A stretch of DNA of 64,000 nucleotides from positions 15,657,660 through 15,721,659 of the forward strand of contig CM041089.1 in NCBI GenBank assembly GCA_023079485.1. Direction: 5' to 3'. Source of the DNA: Archilochus colubris (lineage: Eukaryota > Chordata > Aves > Apodiformes > Trochilidae). The notes under the pieces were generated by a model. The model did no database searches. It worked only from the letters and a program-made list of their open reading frames with translations, and was not told where the DNA came from. Below, piece by piece: positions 25,901 to 37,900 of this stretch; position 1 is the first letter of the stretch; each line of letters opens with the position of its first letter. Position numbers and translations under genes: made by a program.

Positions 25901-28900
25901 CCTCACCTACAAAGCACTCAGGAACCAGTATTTTCTGTCCAGGAGCTACATGAATATCACTGACTGCAACCATGATCTGCTTCCTAAAGAGATTTTGTGT
26001 GTTTGAAACTAAAAAGGTTTGCTTTCATTCTGACATGACATTCAAAAAATGACAACCTCTTGTTTTCAGTTGGACTCTATTTTCTGCTGAGTGGAGGAAA
26101 AGGCAAGAGCATGGAGCCAGTGGAAGACAGAAAGCATACAAGAACAAGAGGACACCAAGAAAGGTCGGTGTGTAGCTGCCAGAAGGCTGGGAGCAAAGTA
26201 TCAACAAAGAACGACATCTAGAAACAGAAAAAGGAACGGAAGCAACCCACTAAACTACAAGAAATGGAGCAATAGTTAGAAATCATTTTTATTCAGAAAC
26301 AGATCCTAAAATTGCCACGTAATTTGAAGATCAAATGCTTATAACTGTTAGAGGAATCTGTACCTTCCCAAAATAAGCTCACAGATGGAAGATTCTTTGC
26401 AAGGCTGTGGTGTGGTTGTGCTGGGTACTGTTGTGGGAGCCAGGCCTGGAGAGCACTGTGGTTTGGAGGGATCAGCAACTTGCCAGTGATCTGCCATAGT
26501 TTCACAGTTCTTTGCAATGCTTCCATCTGGCAGCATACAGTCATCTGCTGTCTTGTTGTTGCAGGTACCTAAAATTGGTAAGGGGAGAAAGAATTCACTC
26601 CCAGATTTGTTACCAAATTCCATTAATTTTGTGGCAGGGCTGTCACTTTGCCATTTGTTATTTTCTGGAAGTGCAAAAATTACAAGAGTAAGCCTTACCA
26701 CACTGTCCATAGGTGTTGTTGCCAAAGAGGCTGTAGGGCATTCTGATAGAAAAGGACAAGCCGTTGTAGGTCACATTCATTTTGAGAGCAGGGATTTCCA
26801 CTACCCGGTTTATGCCTGACTCATAGATGCTCACACCAAATTTTTTGTAGGGCAAAGCCACTACCTGTTTGTTTACTGTCACCTGGTTAAAGAAAACAGA
26901 AAAGAAACATATATTTAGATTTAGAAAACAATTGAGTGCTCATTACTCTGCATTGGAGATAGAATGTAAAGGCAAATAATGTGCTTGCAGTTTGTACCAA
27001 GTGTCCCTTAGTTTGCTTTAACAGAACACTCCACAGATTTATTGGAATGACTGTGGCACTGAAGACACCCCATGAAAGTACAATATAAAATTCTCCTAAA
27101 TTCCTAGTGCATACAGGTTTAACTATCTTGGCATAAAGGAAACATGGTGTTTCACTAGTTACATGCCTTAAAAACCATATGCCTGTGGGACTAACACCAC
27201 TACTTTAACACAGCAATGAGATTTTCTTGCTTTTGAGAAAAAAGAGGTCTAAGTGTTGCAAATTTTCAGTAATATGCTGCAGCCCTACTTGTATTATACC
27301 CACGCAGTAATGCACAAAAATAAACCAAAGAAACCCTACAAGAGCCTAAAAACAAACACTTCCCACACAATTTTGAAGTCCTAAAGCTGGGGGACCATGT
27401 TTACCAATGAAACATAAATAAGAGGCCCCCATTCTGAAAAATATTAAAGGTGACACCAATCAAAGCTAGTGATGGTACTTTAAAATAAAATACTTGAGCC
27501 TGGTACTTCCCCGTTATATCTAATTTACATTGTAGCCTCCCATGCAACAATTATTCTTTTCCTTTTTATGAATTAACATTAATTAAATATTAATTTATTT
27601 TATATCCTTAGATCTTCACAATTTGATGATGTTTATGTATTTAGGAGCTGTAGGACCCTCCAAAGATGTGAGATACAAAAGGAAAGAAGCTGTAGAATTT
27701 TTCCCCAGAATCAATCGAAAAAACAGTTCTTCAAAGCAGTCCTGTTTTATTAACCAGAGAGGCATTAAATCTAAAACACAGATTGCTTTTTAGCTTGGGT
27801 TTTGTTTTTTTTTTCCCTAACACTGTAAATCTGGCTGGTGCTTTGTTAATATTTTAATCAGGAAATCAGGGGTAACATTTATTTCAGTACCTCTACTTCC
27901 AGAGTGTTGGGTCTGAGGGTTGCTATGCGCACTTCCTGAGTCTCGTGTCTGACAATAATTGTCCTGGGACAGGAGACTGCATCGTGGGCATCACAGTGGT
28001 AGTTATCAATGTAGACACCAAAGTTATCAACTTTCTTGGTAATCTCTTCCACAAGGACATAGGTACAGTTCCCTTGGTAACTGTAGTAGAGGCCATCAAA
28101 AGTCATGTAATGGGGATCTCCCCAGCCAGTGCAGTAGCCTGCAAAACACACAGCTAGGTTAGCTCCTGGGTCAGGTCAGACTGCAGACACGCTCTGTAGG
28201 GGTGGGATTTATCTCATCCACCTTTAAATATTTAAGTTTATAAAGATTATCCATCAACAGATGGGCTGACCATCACTGACAGCAAACCAGACACTTTCAG
28301 GGCACAGTTCAACTGACTTAGTTCTGCTTGACCACTGAGGAGAAGCTCAACTGCAGAGATAAACCTTTACTGATAATATGAACATTAAGATTCCAGCCTA
28401 TAGATGTCTACATCTGGACATTTAAATCCTACCTTGGGAAACTGAATGTGTCCTACTCACAAAATATGCAGAGATTATGACAAATTAAGTAAGAGCCTCA
28501 ATTAGTAAGAGCGAATCAATGAATCACTCCAAACAGACCAACACCAGAAGTCACAGTCTTGTACAACACTTGTCCACTGATAAATACTGTTGCTCTTGAT
28601 ACTGGTACCATTCCCATGGGAGATCATAGTCACCAGAACGTATACTTACAGTCACACTCCCAGTGCCAACAACACCCGTCCTCGTCAATGACTGGCACAG
28701 GTGAAAGTCCATTGGAACAGGTGGGTTTAGGAGGTGGATTGCAGATGATGGGAATCACTTCAATTTTGTTGTCTTCTATGCATATTGCCTTGGTGCAGTT
28801 ACACAGCCACCAGGACTCACCTGGCTGTGTTTGGGAAGAGTTGGGGGAGGAGGGGGAGAGAGGCACAGAAAAGAGAGAGAAACCTTATGAAGAAGTCAGA

Positions 28901-31900
28901 ATGACAACAATTATGCCTGAATAACTTTTGCAGAGCTGTAAAGTTCAATACACTTATTCACAATTTTTTTTTCTCAGCAGAAGGCTGAACATGGGAAGGA
29001 GGTGAAACAATCAGCACCATTAGGGCCTGCAGGATGAGCTAACAGTGCTGAGAGCTCCTAAGCAGGAGCAGGAACCTCAAGTGGAAATTGCCTTTTTTTA
29101 GTTTCAGCTATCCAGAAGTGAAATGTCTGATCTAATCTTCTCATCACCTGGATTTCCTCTCTAACCAACAGTGACAGACATCAGTCAATACCAATGATCA
29201 ATATGATCAGTCCCCTTCCATGGCTGCCCAGAAGAGCATTGCCTAAGTTAATAATGTGCATGCATCATGATTTCACAAGGTTTTTTTCTATCTACCACCA
29301 GTTTTAGCCATGCATAGTTTTTATCCCTGCAGGACTACTGAGCAAGCTGGTAGATAGCTCAGCTGTGAGGAGGCTTTAGGTGTGTCAGAGGGAGAGGGAT
29401 TCAAATAACTGCAAACTCAGAGTCAAATGTCACAATCATTTGAATCATGATTGTTTCACAGTCCTCTCCTGAAACCAGACTGTGACCAAATGTGACTCAT
29501 GTCAAATTTCTGTGCAGTTCAGTCCTGTGGGTTCTTGTTGGGCCTCACTGTTAACACCCTCACTGTGTTAACACTCACTCTTGGGCTATTCAAAAGTAGA
29601 AACAGAAAAAAATGGTTTAGCACCACTTAGCCCTGGGTTACCTCCTCATCAAAGCTATCCTACAATAAAGAGAAACACTGGACTGTGATCCAGCTCCTTG
29701 AAGAAAGCCTTTTAAAAACTGTCCTTGAAGAACCAACAGCAGTCTATAAACTATCAAACCAAATATCATTGTAAATCAGTGCTGATACCAAAGAAACAGA
29801 AAGTACCATGGTACTTCCTTTCCTATCCCAATTAAGACCTACTCAGTGTGTTTCCTAACATGGAAATTATGTGTCCAATCTCTATACAAATCAGAATGCT
29901 AAAAAAACTTCATGAAAACTACTCACTGCATATGATTCATTAGGTAAAATAGAACAGTTTCTTCCAGGAGTGGTTGTTGGTGGAGTTGAAGCAGTGACTG
30001 GAGTAACTGTACTGTGTGTGGAACTTCCTGGGATGGTGACTGCACTTGATGTTGCTTTGGGCCCAGAAGTACTTGTTGAGACAGGAGAAGTGATTTCAGA
30101 GGTGGTAGTGGTTGTGGTGATGGTGGTAAAATTACTAGAGGTTGTTCCTGAAGTGGTAGTAAAAGATTCTGTTAGAGTTGTACCAGAGGTGGTAACTGGC
30201 ACAGTGCTTGTTGGTACTGGTGGTGGTGCTACTGTAGAGCTGGCTGTAGGCTCTGGGGAGGATGGTCCTGCGGTTGTGGTGCTGACAGCAGTGGTGGGTG
30301 AGCCTGTTGGAGGACTTTCAGTGGTAGTGGGCTCATGGGTGGATGTTTCTGTTACTTTGGTGGTGCTGTGGGGAGAGGGTGTAGGGCCTGCTGTGGTGAA
30401 TTTGGTGGTTGATCCAGATTCAGTTACTCCAGGAGTGCTGACTGGAGGTGACACAGGAGTGCTAGCTGTAGGTGTTGGGGAAGATGGTCCTGAGGTTGTA
30501 GTGCTGACAGCAGTGGTTGGTGATCCTGTCAGAGGACTTTCAGTCCCAGTGGTGGTGGGCTCATGGGTGGATGTTTCTGTGACTTTTGTGGTGCTGTGGG
30601 GAGAGGGTGTGGGGCCTGAAGTGGTGAATTCAGTGGTTGTTCCAGGTTCAGTGGTTGTTTCAGGTTCAGTGACTCCTGGGGGTGTGGTGACCAACTCTGT
30701 GGTTGTTGATTCTGGTGGTGGTGATGGAGTGGTGCTGGCTGTAGATGTTGGGGGAGATGGTCCTGAGGTTGTGGTCTTGTGAGAAGAGGGTGTGGGACCT
30801 GAAGTGGTGGATTCAGTGGTTGTTCCAGGTTCAGTGACTACCCCTGTGGTTGTTGATTCTGGTGGTGGTGGTGGAGTGGTGCTGGCTGTAGATGTTAGGG
30901 GAGATGGTCCTGAAGTTGTGGTCTTGTGAGAAGAGGGTGTGGGACCTGAAGTGGTGGATTCAGTGGTTGTTCCAGGTTCAGTGACTACCCCTGTGGTTGT
31001 TGATTCTGGTGGTGGTGGTGGTGGAGTGGTGCTGGCTGTAGATGTTGGGGGAGATGGTCCTGAAGTTGTGGTCTTGTGAGAAGAGGGTGTGGGACCTGAA
31101 GTGGTGGATTCAGTGGTTGTTCCAGGTTCAGTGACTGCCCCTGTGGTTGTTGATTCTGGTGGTGGTGATGGAGTGGTGCTGGCTGTAGATGTTGGGGGAG
31201 ATGGTCCTGAAGTTGTGGTCTTGTGAGAAGAGGGTGTGGGGCCTGAAGTGGTGGATTCAGTGGTTGTTCCAGATTCAGTGACTGCCCCTGTGGTTGTTGA
31301 TTCTGGTGGTGGTGATGGAGTGATGCTGGCTGTAGATGTTGGGGGAGATGGTCCTGAGGTTGTGGTCTTGTGAGAAGAGGGTGTGGGACCTGAAGTGGTG
31401 GATTCAGTGGTTGTTCCAGGTTCAGTGACTACCCCTGTGGTTGTTGATTCTGGTGGTGGTGGTGGAGTGGTGCTGGCTGTAGATGTTGGGGGAGATGGTC
31501 CTGAAGTTGTGGTCTTGTGAGAAGAGGGTGTGGGACCTGAAGTGGTGGATTCAGTGGTTGTTCCAGGTTCAGTGACTACCCCTGTGGTTGTTGATTCTGG
31601 TGGTGGTGGTGGTGGAGTGGTGCTGGCTGTAGATGTTGGGGGAGATGGTCCTGAAGTTGTGGTCTTGTGAGAAGAGGGTGTGGGACCTGAAGTGGTGGAT
31701 TCAGTGGTTGTTCCAGGTTCAGTGACTACCCCTGTAGTTGTTGATTCTGGTGGTGGTGATGGAGTGGTGCTGGCTGTAGATGTTGGAGGAGGTGGTCCTG
31801 AAGTTGTGGTACTGTGAGGAGAGGGTGTGGGACCCAAAGTGGTGGATTCAGTGGTTGTTCCAGATTCAATGACTGCAGGGGGGGTGCTGATGAACTCTGT

Positions 31901-34900
31901 GCTTGTTGACAGTGGTGGTGTTGACTGATGAACAGTGGTGCTTTCGATTTCTGTTGTTCTAGTTGTTGACAGTGGGGTACCTGAAGGAGTAACTGGTGTG
32001 CTGGTCTTTGTTGCTGTTCCTGATTCAGGTGTTGTACCCACTGTAAAAAAGGGAGAAAACACAGCATTATATTTTAAGTAGGGAAATGCCATTTGTTATT
32101 AGCTTCATTTCATTTTCTAATAAGCAAAACTAATTAAACAAAGCTAATCATAATATATTTAGGTGTCTGGGGTTGAGGAACTGATGGTCTTTAAGGCCCC
32201 TTCCAACCCACAGCATTCTCAGATACTATAATTCTAAGATGATACTACAATACTAGAAACTCCAAATTCACCTTTCTGCTTTTTCCTTCTCATGTGACCA
32301 TGAAAGTTTTCATTATGGGTCCTTTTTGGGCTCCTTTATAAGAGTTTCTGATAAGCAATTTATAAAATATTTAATATATTCAGATTCCATCTCACAGCCA
32401 TGTGGTTTTGCTTTTACAGCACGATGTGAGGAGTACACAACAGAGAAGGGTACAGCCATAATGCTGGGGGACAGGAGGGAGTAACATACACTGCTTCTGC
32501 ACAAACAGACCACAGGGACAGCCCTTCAAATAAAATTAATTCAGATTTATGGGAAGTCAGGCAAACTCCTTTATGTTCAAAGGAAATATAGGAACAGGTG
32601 GCATACTGACACAGAGACAGATTCATGGGGACATTAGGGGTCTCACACTGATGACAATGAGGGGGTGTCACATTTATGACAAAACTTCTGCTTGCTTGCC
32701 AGCAGTACAGGAGATGCAGAAGAATAAAGCTCATGGGAACACTGGGACAACAGAGGAATGCAGGGGCTCAGTCCACAGCAAGGAACAACCCACAGCCTGA
32801 AACCTTTCCCCACACCACAAAACCAAGCCCCACTCTATAAAGCAATGGTTGAATTCCAAGATCTTATAAAAGGTCCCTTCCAATTGATACTATTGTAGGA
32901 TTATTCTGGAAGAACACATCAACTACACTCCCTCTGAAGGGAATATTGAAGACATATCTGGGAGCCAATAAACACTGAATTCTCCGGTATGAAGGCAAGA
33001 AATGAAAACACAAGCTGAGAATTACCTATAGCTTCTGAGGTCGGGGGCAGTGGGGTTTTGGTGATAATATTTTCTGGAAATGTAGGTGTTTCGACAGGAA
33101 CAATTGTTGTTGTACCCAGCGTGCTGGTGGTGGTGCTTTCAGAGGGACTTGTGCTGGTGGTAGTGGGAGGCTTTGATGGTGTTGGTCTGGCAGCAGTTGT
33201 CGATACCAGCAGGGAGGGCGCTGTGCTAGTGGGTGATGGTGGCACTGTTGTAAACAGCATGAAAAGAGAAGACAATGTCACAAAAACAGGCTCAGCTCCC
33301 ATGGCATGCCACGGGTACCTCTGATCACATCTTCCCCAGCTGAATGAAAAAGCTCAGCAGAAGCAATAACAAGATCCCATCAGTTCAGTGTCTGTCCTGG
33401 GCAGTGGCACCAGGATAAAAACCTCCTCAGAGTGCTGCTGTACTCAAGGAACACAGGAACCACTGCTGAGCACCCTTGCAAGATTCTCATTTCTGAACCA
33501 GACAGAACAAGGGCTGTCTTTGTGCATCTGCTGTTGATGGTGATGCACAACAATTCCTCCCACCTCTGATCCCACAGAGAGGACACAAGTTGAGGTGTGC
33601 ACCAACCATCACAGCTCCTACAGGAAGCCAACACAGAGAGCAGAGATCAGACAAGTACCTGAAGGTGATACAGTGGTGTATGTTGGTACAGGCACAGATG
33701 TGCTTGCTGTAGTTGTTGTGGGTGTTGCTGTGCCACTTGTTGTTGTCCCCAGGGTGCTGCTGATGGGGGTGCTTTCAGTGGTGGTGGTGATGATGGTGGT
33801 GGTGGTTGTAGGCTCTGATGGCGTTGGCCTGGCGGTGGTTGTTGGTACAGCCGAGGTGATTGTGGGGTGTTTTGTAGGTATTGATAGAGGTGGGACTGTT
33901 GGTGTAGTGGGGCCAGGAATACACTCTGGAATGTCAGGGATGCAGCAGACACGGATCTCATAGTTGAGGCAGACTGGCATTGGAATTATACCTCCTATCT
34001 GCTGATCTCTGTTGTTACAGGTCAGCCCTGTCTCCACATCACATTTCACCTTCTGCCCTAAACTGGCAATGGGAACAGTCGGGAATTTGGTTGCTCTGCA
34101 TGTGATATTCACAGGTTTCTCACAGACCCAGGAGGAGTTCTTCTTCTTAATATTCTCAAAGGTTTCATAGTCACCACCATTTCTGTTAGAACTGTCTGGG
34201 TAGCTCACATCTATCCAGCCTGTCCAGATGCATTCACACCCTGTGGGGAAACAACAAGAGGAATCATTGGAAGCAGGGAGAAGAGAGACAGCAATCCAGG
34301 CACCATGACAACTGTGAGTGACACTCTGGGCAACCACTGCAAGCAAGGGTGTCCCTCAGTCACTAATGGGCACACCTCTCAGCCAACCCTGCTGGCAACT
34401 CAGCTCACTTGCAGGAACTGCTTTGCCCCCTTTGGGCCCACCCAGCAAACTGGGACCAAAGCAGGCACAGGCACTGCACAGGCAGTGGGGTTTTGGTGAC
34501 TATCTATTACTGACTGGCATTGGGAACATAGTGTCAGTGGGAACATACCAGGAGGGGAGGTTGTTGGGCCAGTTGTTGTTGTGCCCACAGAAGTGGTGGT
34601 CCCCCTGGTGGGGGGTATCGTGGTTCTAGTGGTAGTGGTAGGTCTCAATGGTGATGATGTTGGCAGGGTGGTGGTTGCAGATACAGGTGGGGAGGGCACT
34701 GTGCTCGTTGTGGATGATGGTGGGGCTGTTAGAAACAGTAAGGAACAGAGAAGACACTGTCACAAAACCAGGCCCCATCCCCACTGCACACCTTGCTGCT
34801 TGCTGAACACATCCCCTCCATCTGAATGACAAAGCTCAGCAGCAGCAATAGCAAGATCCCATCAGCTCAGTGTCCGTCCTGGGCTGGGGCACCAGCATGA

Positions 34901-37900
34901 AAACCGCCTCAGAGTGCTGCTGTACTCAAGGAACACAAGGACCTTAACCAAGCACCCCTGCATGATCCTCTCTTCTGACTGCACCTGAACAAGGGCTGTC
35001 TTTGTGCATCTGCTGTTGCAGGCCAAGCACAACAATTCCACCCACCCCTGATCCCACAGAGAGGACACAAGATGAGGTGTGCTCCTACCCTCATTGCTCC
35101 CATGGGAAGGAAACACAGAGAGCAGAGATCAGACAAGTACCTGATGGTGATGCGGTGCTTGGGGAGGTTGTTGTGTGCACAGGTGTGCTTGCAGAAGTTG
35201 TCGTGGGTGTTGCTGTCCCAGTTGTTGGCCCTGGGGTGCTGGTGGTGGTGGTGGTTTCAAGGGGCCCTGTGGTGGTGGTGGTAGGCTTTGATGGTGTTGG
35301 TCTGGCAGTGGTTGCTGTTACAGGTGGGGAGGATGCAAAGTTTGATGTGGATGAAGGTGGGACTGTTGTAAACAGCATGAAAAGAGAAGACAGTGTCACA
35401 AAACCAGGCCCCACTCCCAGTGCATACCATGGTCTCTCTGAACACACATCTTCCCCAGCTGAAGGACAAAGCTCAGCAGCAGCAATAGCAAGATCCCATC
35501 AGCTCAGTGTCCGTCCTGGGCAGAGGCACCAGGATGAAAACCTCCTCAGAGTGCTGCTGTACTCAAGGAACACAAGGACCTTAACCAAGCACCCGTGCAT
35601 GATCCTCTCTTCTGACTGCACCTGAACAAGGGCTGTCTTTGTGCATCTGCTGTTGCAGGCCAAGCACAACAATTCCTCCCACCCCTGATCCCACAGAGAG
35701 GACACAAGATGAGGTGTGCTCCTTCACTCATTGCTCCCATGGGAAGGAAACACAGAGAGCAGAGATCAGACAAGTACCTGATGGTGATGCGGTGCTTGGG
35801 GAGGTTGTTGTGTGCACAGGTGTGCTTGCAGAAGTTGTCGTGGGTGTTGCTGTCCCAGTTGTTGGCTCTGGGGTACTGGTAGTGGTGGTGGTGGTTTCAA
35901 GGGGCCTTGTGGTGGTGGTGGTAGGCTTTGATGGTGTTGGTCTGGCAGTGGTTGCTGTTACAGGTGGGGAGGATGCGGTGCTCAATGTGGACGAGGGTGG
36001 GACTGTTGTAAACAGCATGAAAAGAGAAGACAGTGTCACAAAACCAGGCCCCACTCCCACTGCACACCGTGGTCTCTCTGATAACATTCTGTCCCACTGA
36101 AGGACAAGGTCCAACAGCAGCAAAAGGAAGACATTTTGTCAGTTCAGTATCTGTCTGTAGTGTGCAGAGGCACCAGGATGAAAGCACCTGCTGTAGTCAA
36201 GGAACACAGGCACTACTACCAAGGACTCCTCCATGATCCTCTCTTCTGATTGCACCTGAACAAGGGCTGCCATTGTGCATCTCCTCTCACATGCAATTCG
36301 CAACTCTTCCCACCCCGATCCCACAGAGAGGACACAAGATGAGGTGTGCTCCTACCCTCATTGCTCCCATGGGAAGGAAACACAGAGAGCAGAGATCAGA
36401 CAAGTACCTGAAGGTGATGCGGTGCTTGGGGAGGTTGTTGTGTGCACAGGTGTGCTTGCAGAAGTTGTCGTGGGTGTTGCTGTCCCAGTTGTTGGCCCTG
36501 GGGTGCTGGTGGTGGTGGTGGTGGTGGTGGGAGGCTTTGATGGTGTTGGTCTGGCAGTGGTTGTTGATACAAGTGGGGAGGATGCGGTGCTTGATGTGGA
36601 TGAAGGTGGGACTGTTGTAAACAGCATGAAAAGAGAAGACAGTGTCAAAAAACCAGGCCCCACTCCCACTGCACACCATGGTCTCTCTGATAACATTCTG
36701 CCCACTGAAGGACAAGGTCCAACAGCAGCAAAAGGAACACATCCTGTCAGCTCAGTATCTGCCTGTACTGTGCTGGGGCACCAGGATGAAAACCTCCTCA
36801 GAGTGCTGCTGTACTCAAGGAACACAAGGACCTTAACCAAGCACCCCTGCATGATCCTCTCTTCTGACTGCACCTGAACAAGGGCTGTCTTTGTGCATCT
36901 GCTGTTGCAGGCCAAGCACAACAATTCCTCCCACCCCTGATCCCACAGAGAGGACACAAGATGAGGTGTGCTCCTTCACTCATTGCTCCCATGGGAAGGA
37001 AACACAGAGAGCAGAGATCAGACAAGTACCTGACGGTGATGCGGTGCTTGGGGAGGTGGTTGTGTGCACAGGTGTGTTTGCAGAAGTTGTCGTGGGTGTT
37101 GCTGTCTCAGTTGTTGGCTCTGGGGTGCTGACACTGACGGTGGTGGTGGTGGTAGGCTTTGATGGTGTTGGTCTGGCAGTGGTTGCTGTTACAGGTGGGG
37201 AGGATGCAAAGTTTGATGTGGATGAAGGTGGGACTGTTGTAAACAGCATGAAAAGAGAAGACAGTGTCACAAAACCAGGCCCCACTCCCACTGCACACCG
37301 TGGTCTCTCTGATAACATTCTGTCCCACTGAAGGACAAGGTCCAACAGCAGCAAAAGGAAGACATTTTGTCAGTTCAGTATCTGTCTGTAGTGTGCAGAG
37401 GCACCAGGATGAAAGCACCTGCTGTACTCAAGGGACACAGGCACCACTACCAAGGACTCCTCCATGATCCTCTCTTCTGATTGCACCTGAACAAGGGCTG
37501 CCATTGTGCATCTCCTCTCACATGCAATTTGCAACTCTTCCCACCCCGATCCCACAGAGAGGACACAAGATGAGGTGTGCTCCTACCCTCATTGCTCCCA
37601 TGGGAAGGAAACACAGAGAGCAGAGATCAGACAAGTACCTGATGGTGATGCGGTGCTTGGGGAGGTTGTTGTGTGCACAGGTGTGCTTGCAGAAGTTGTC
37701 GTGGGTGTTGCTGTCCCAGTTGTTGGCCCTGGGGTGCTGGTGGTGGTGGTGGTTTCAAGGGGCGCGGTGGTGGTGGTAGGCTTTGATGGTGTTGGTCTGG
37801 CAGTGGTTGTTGATACAAGTGGGGAGGATGCGGTGCTCAATGTGGACGAGGGTGGGACTGTTGTAAACAGCATGAAAAGAGAAGACAGTGTCACAAAACC

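Noticed and set aside
29970..30782. Long plus-strand open frame (270 residues, Val/Gly-rich)
   Set aside because: It is the antisense of the Thr/Pro codons in the MUC2 long PTS exon, where stops are avoided by composition. No start context, domain or splice logic.
32850..32905. Possible further CR1 tail (GGTCCCTTCCAATTGATACT)
   Set aside because: Only one short phrase matches; too diverged to call.
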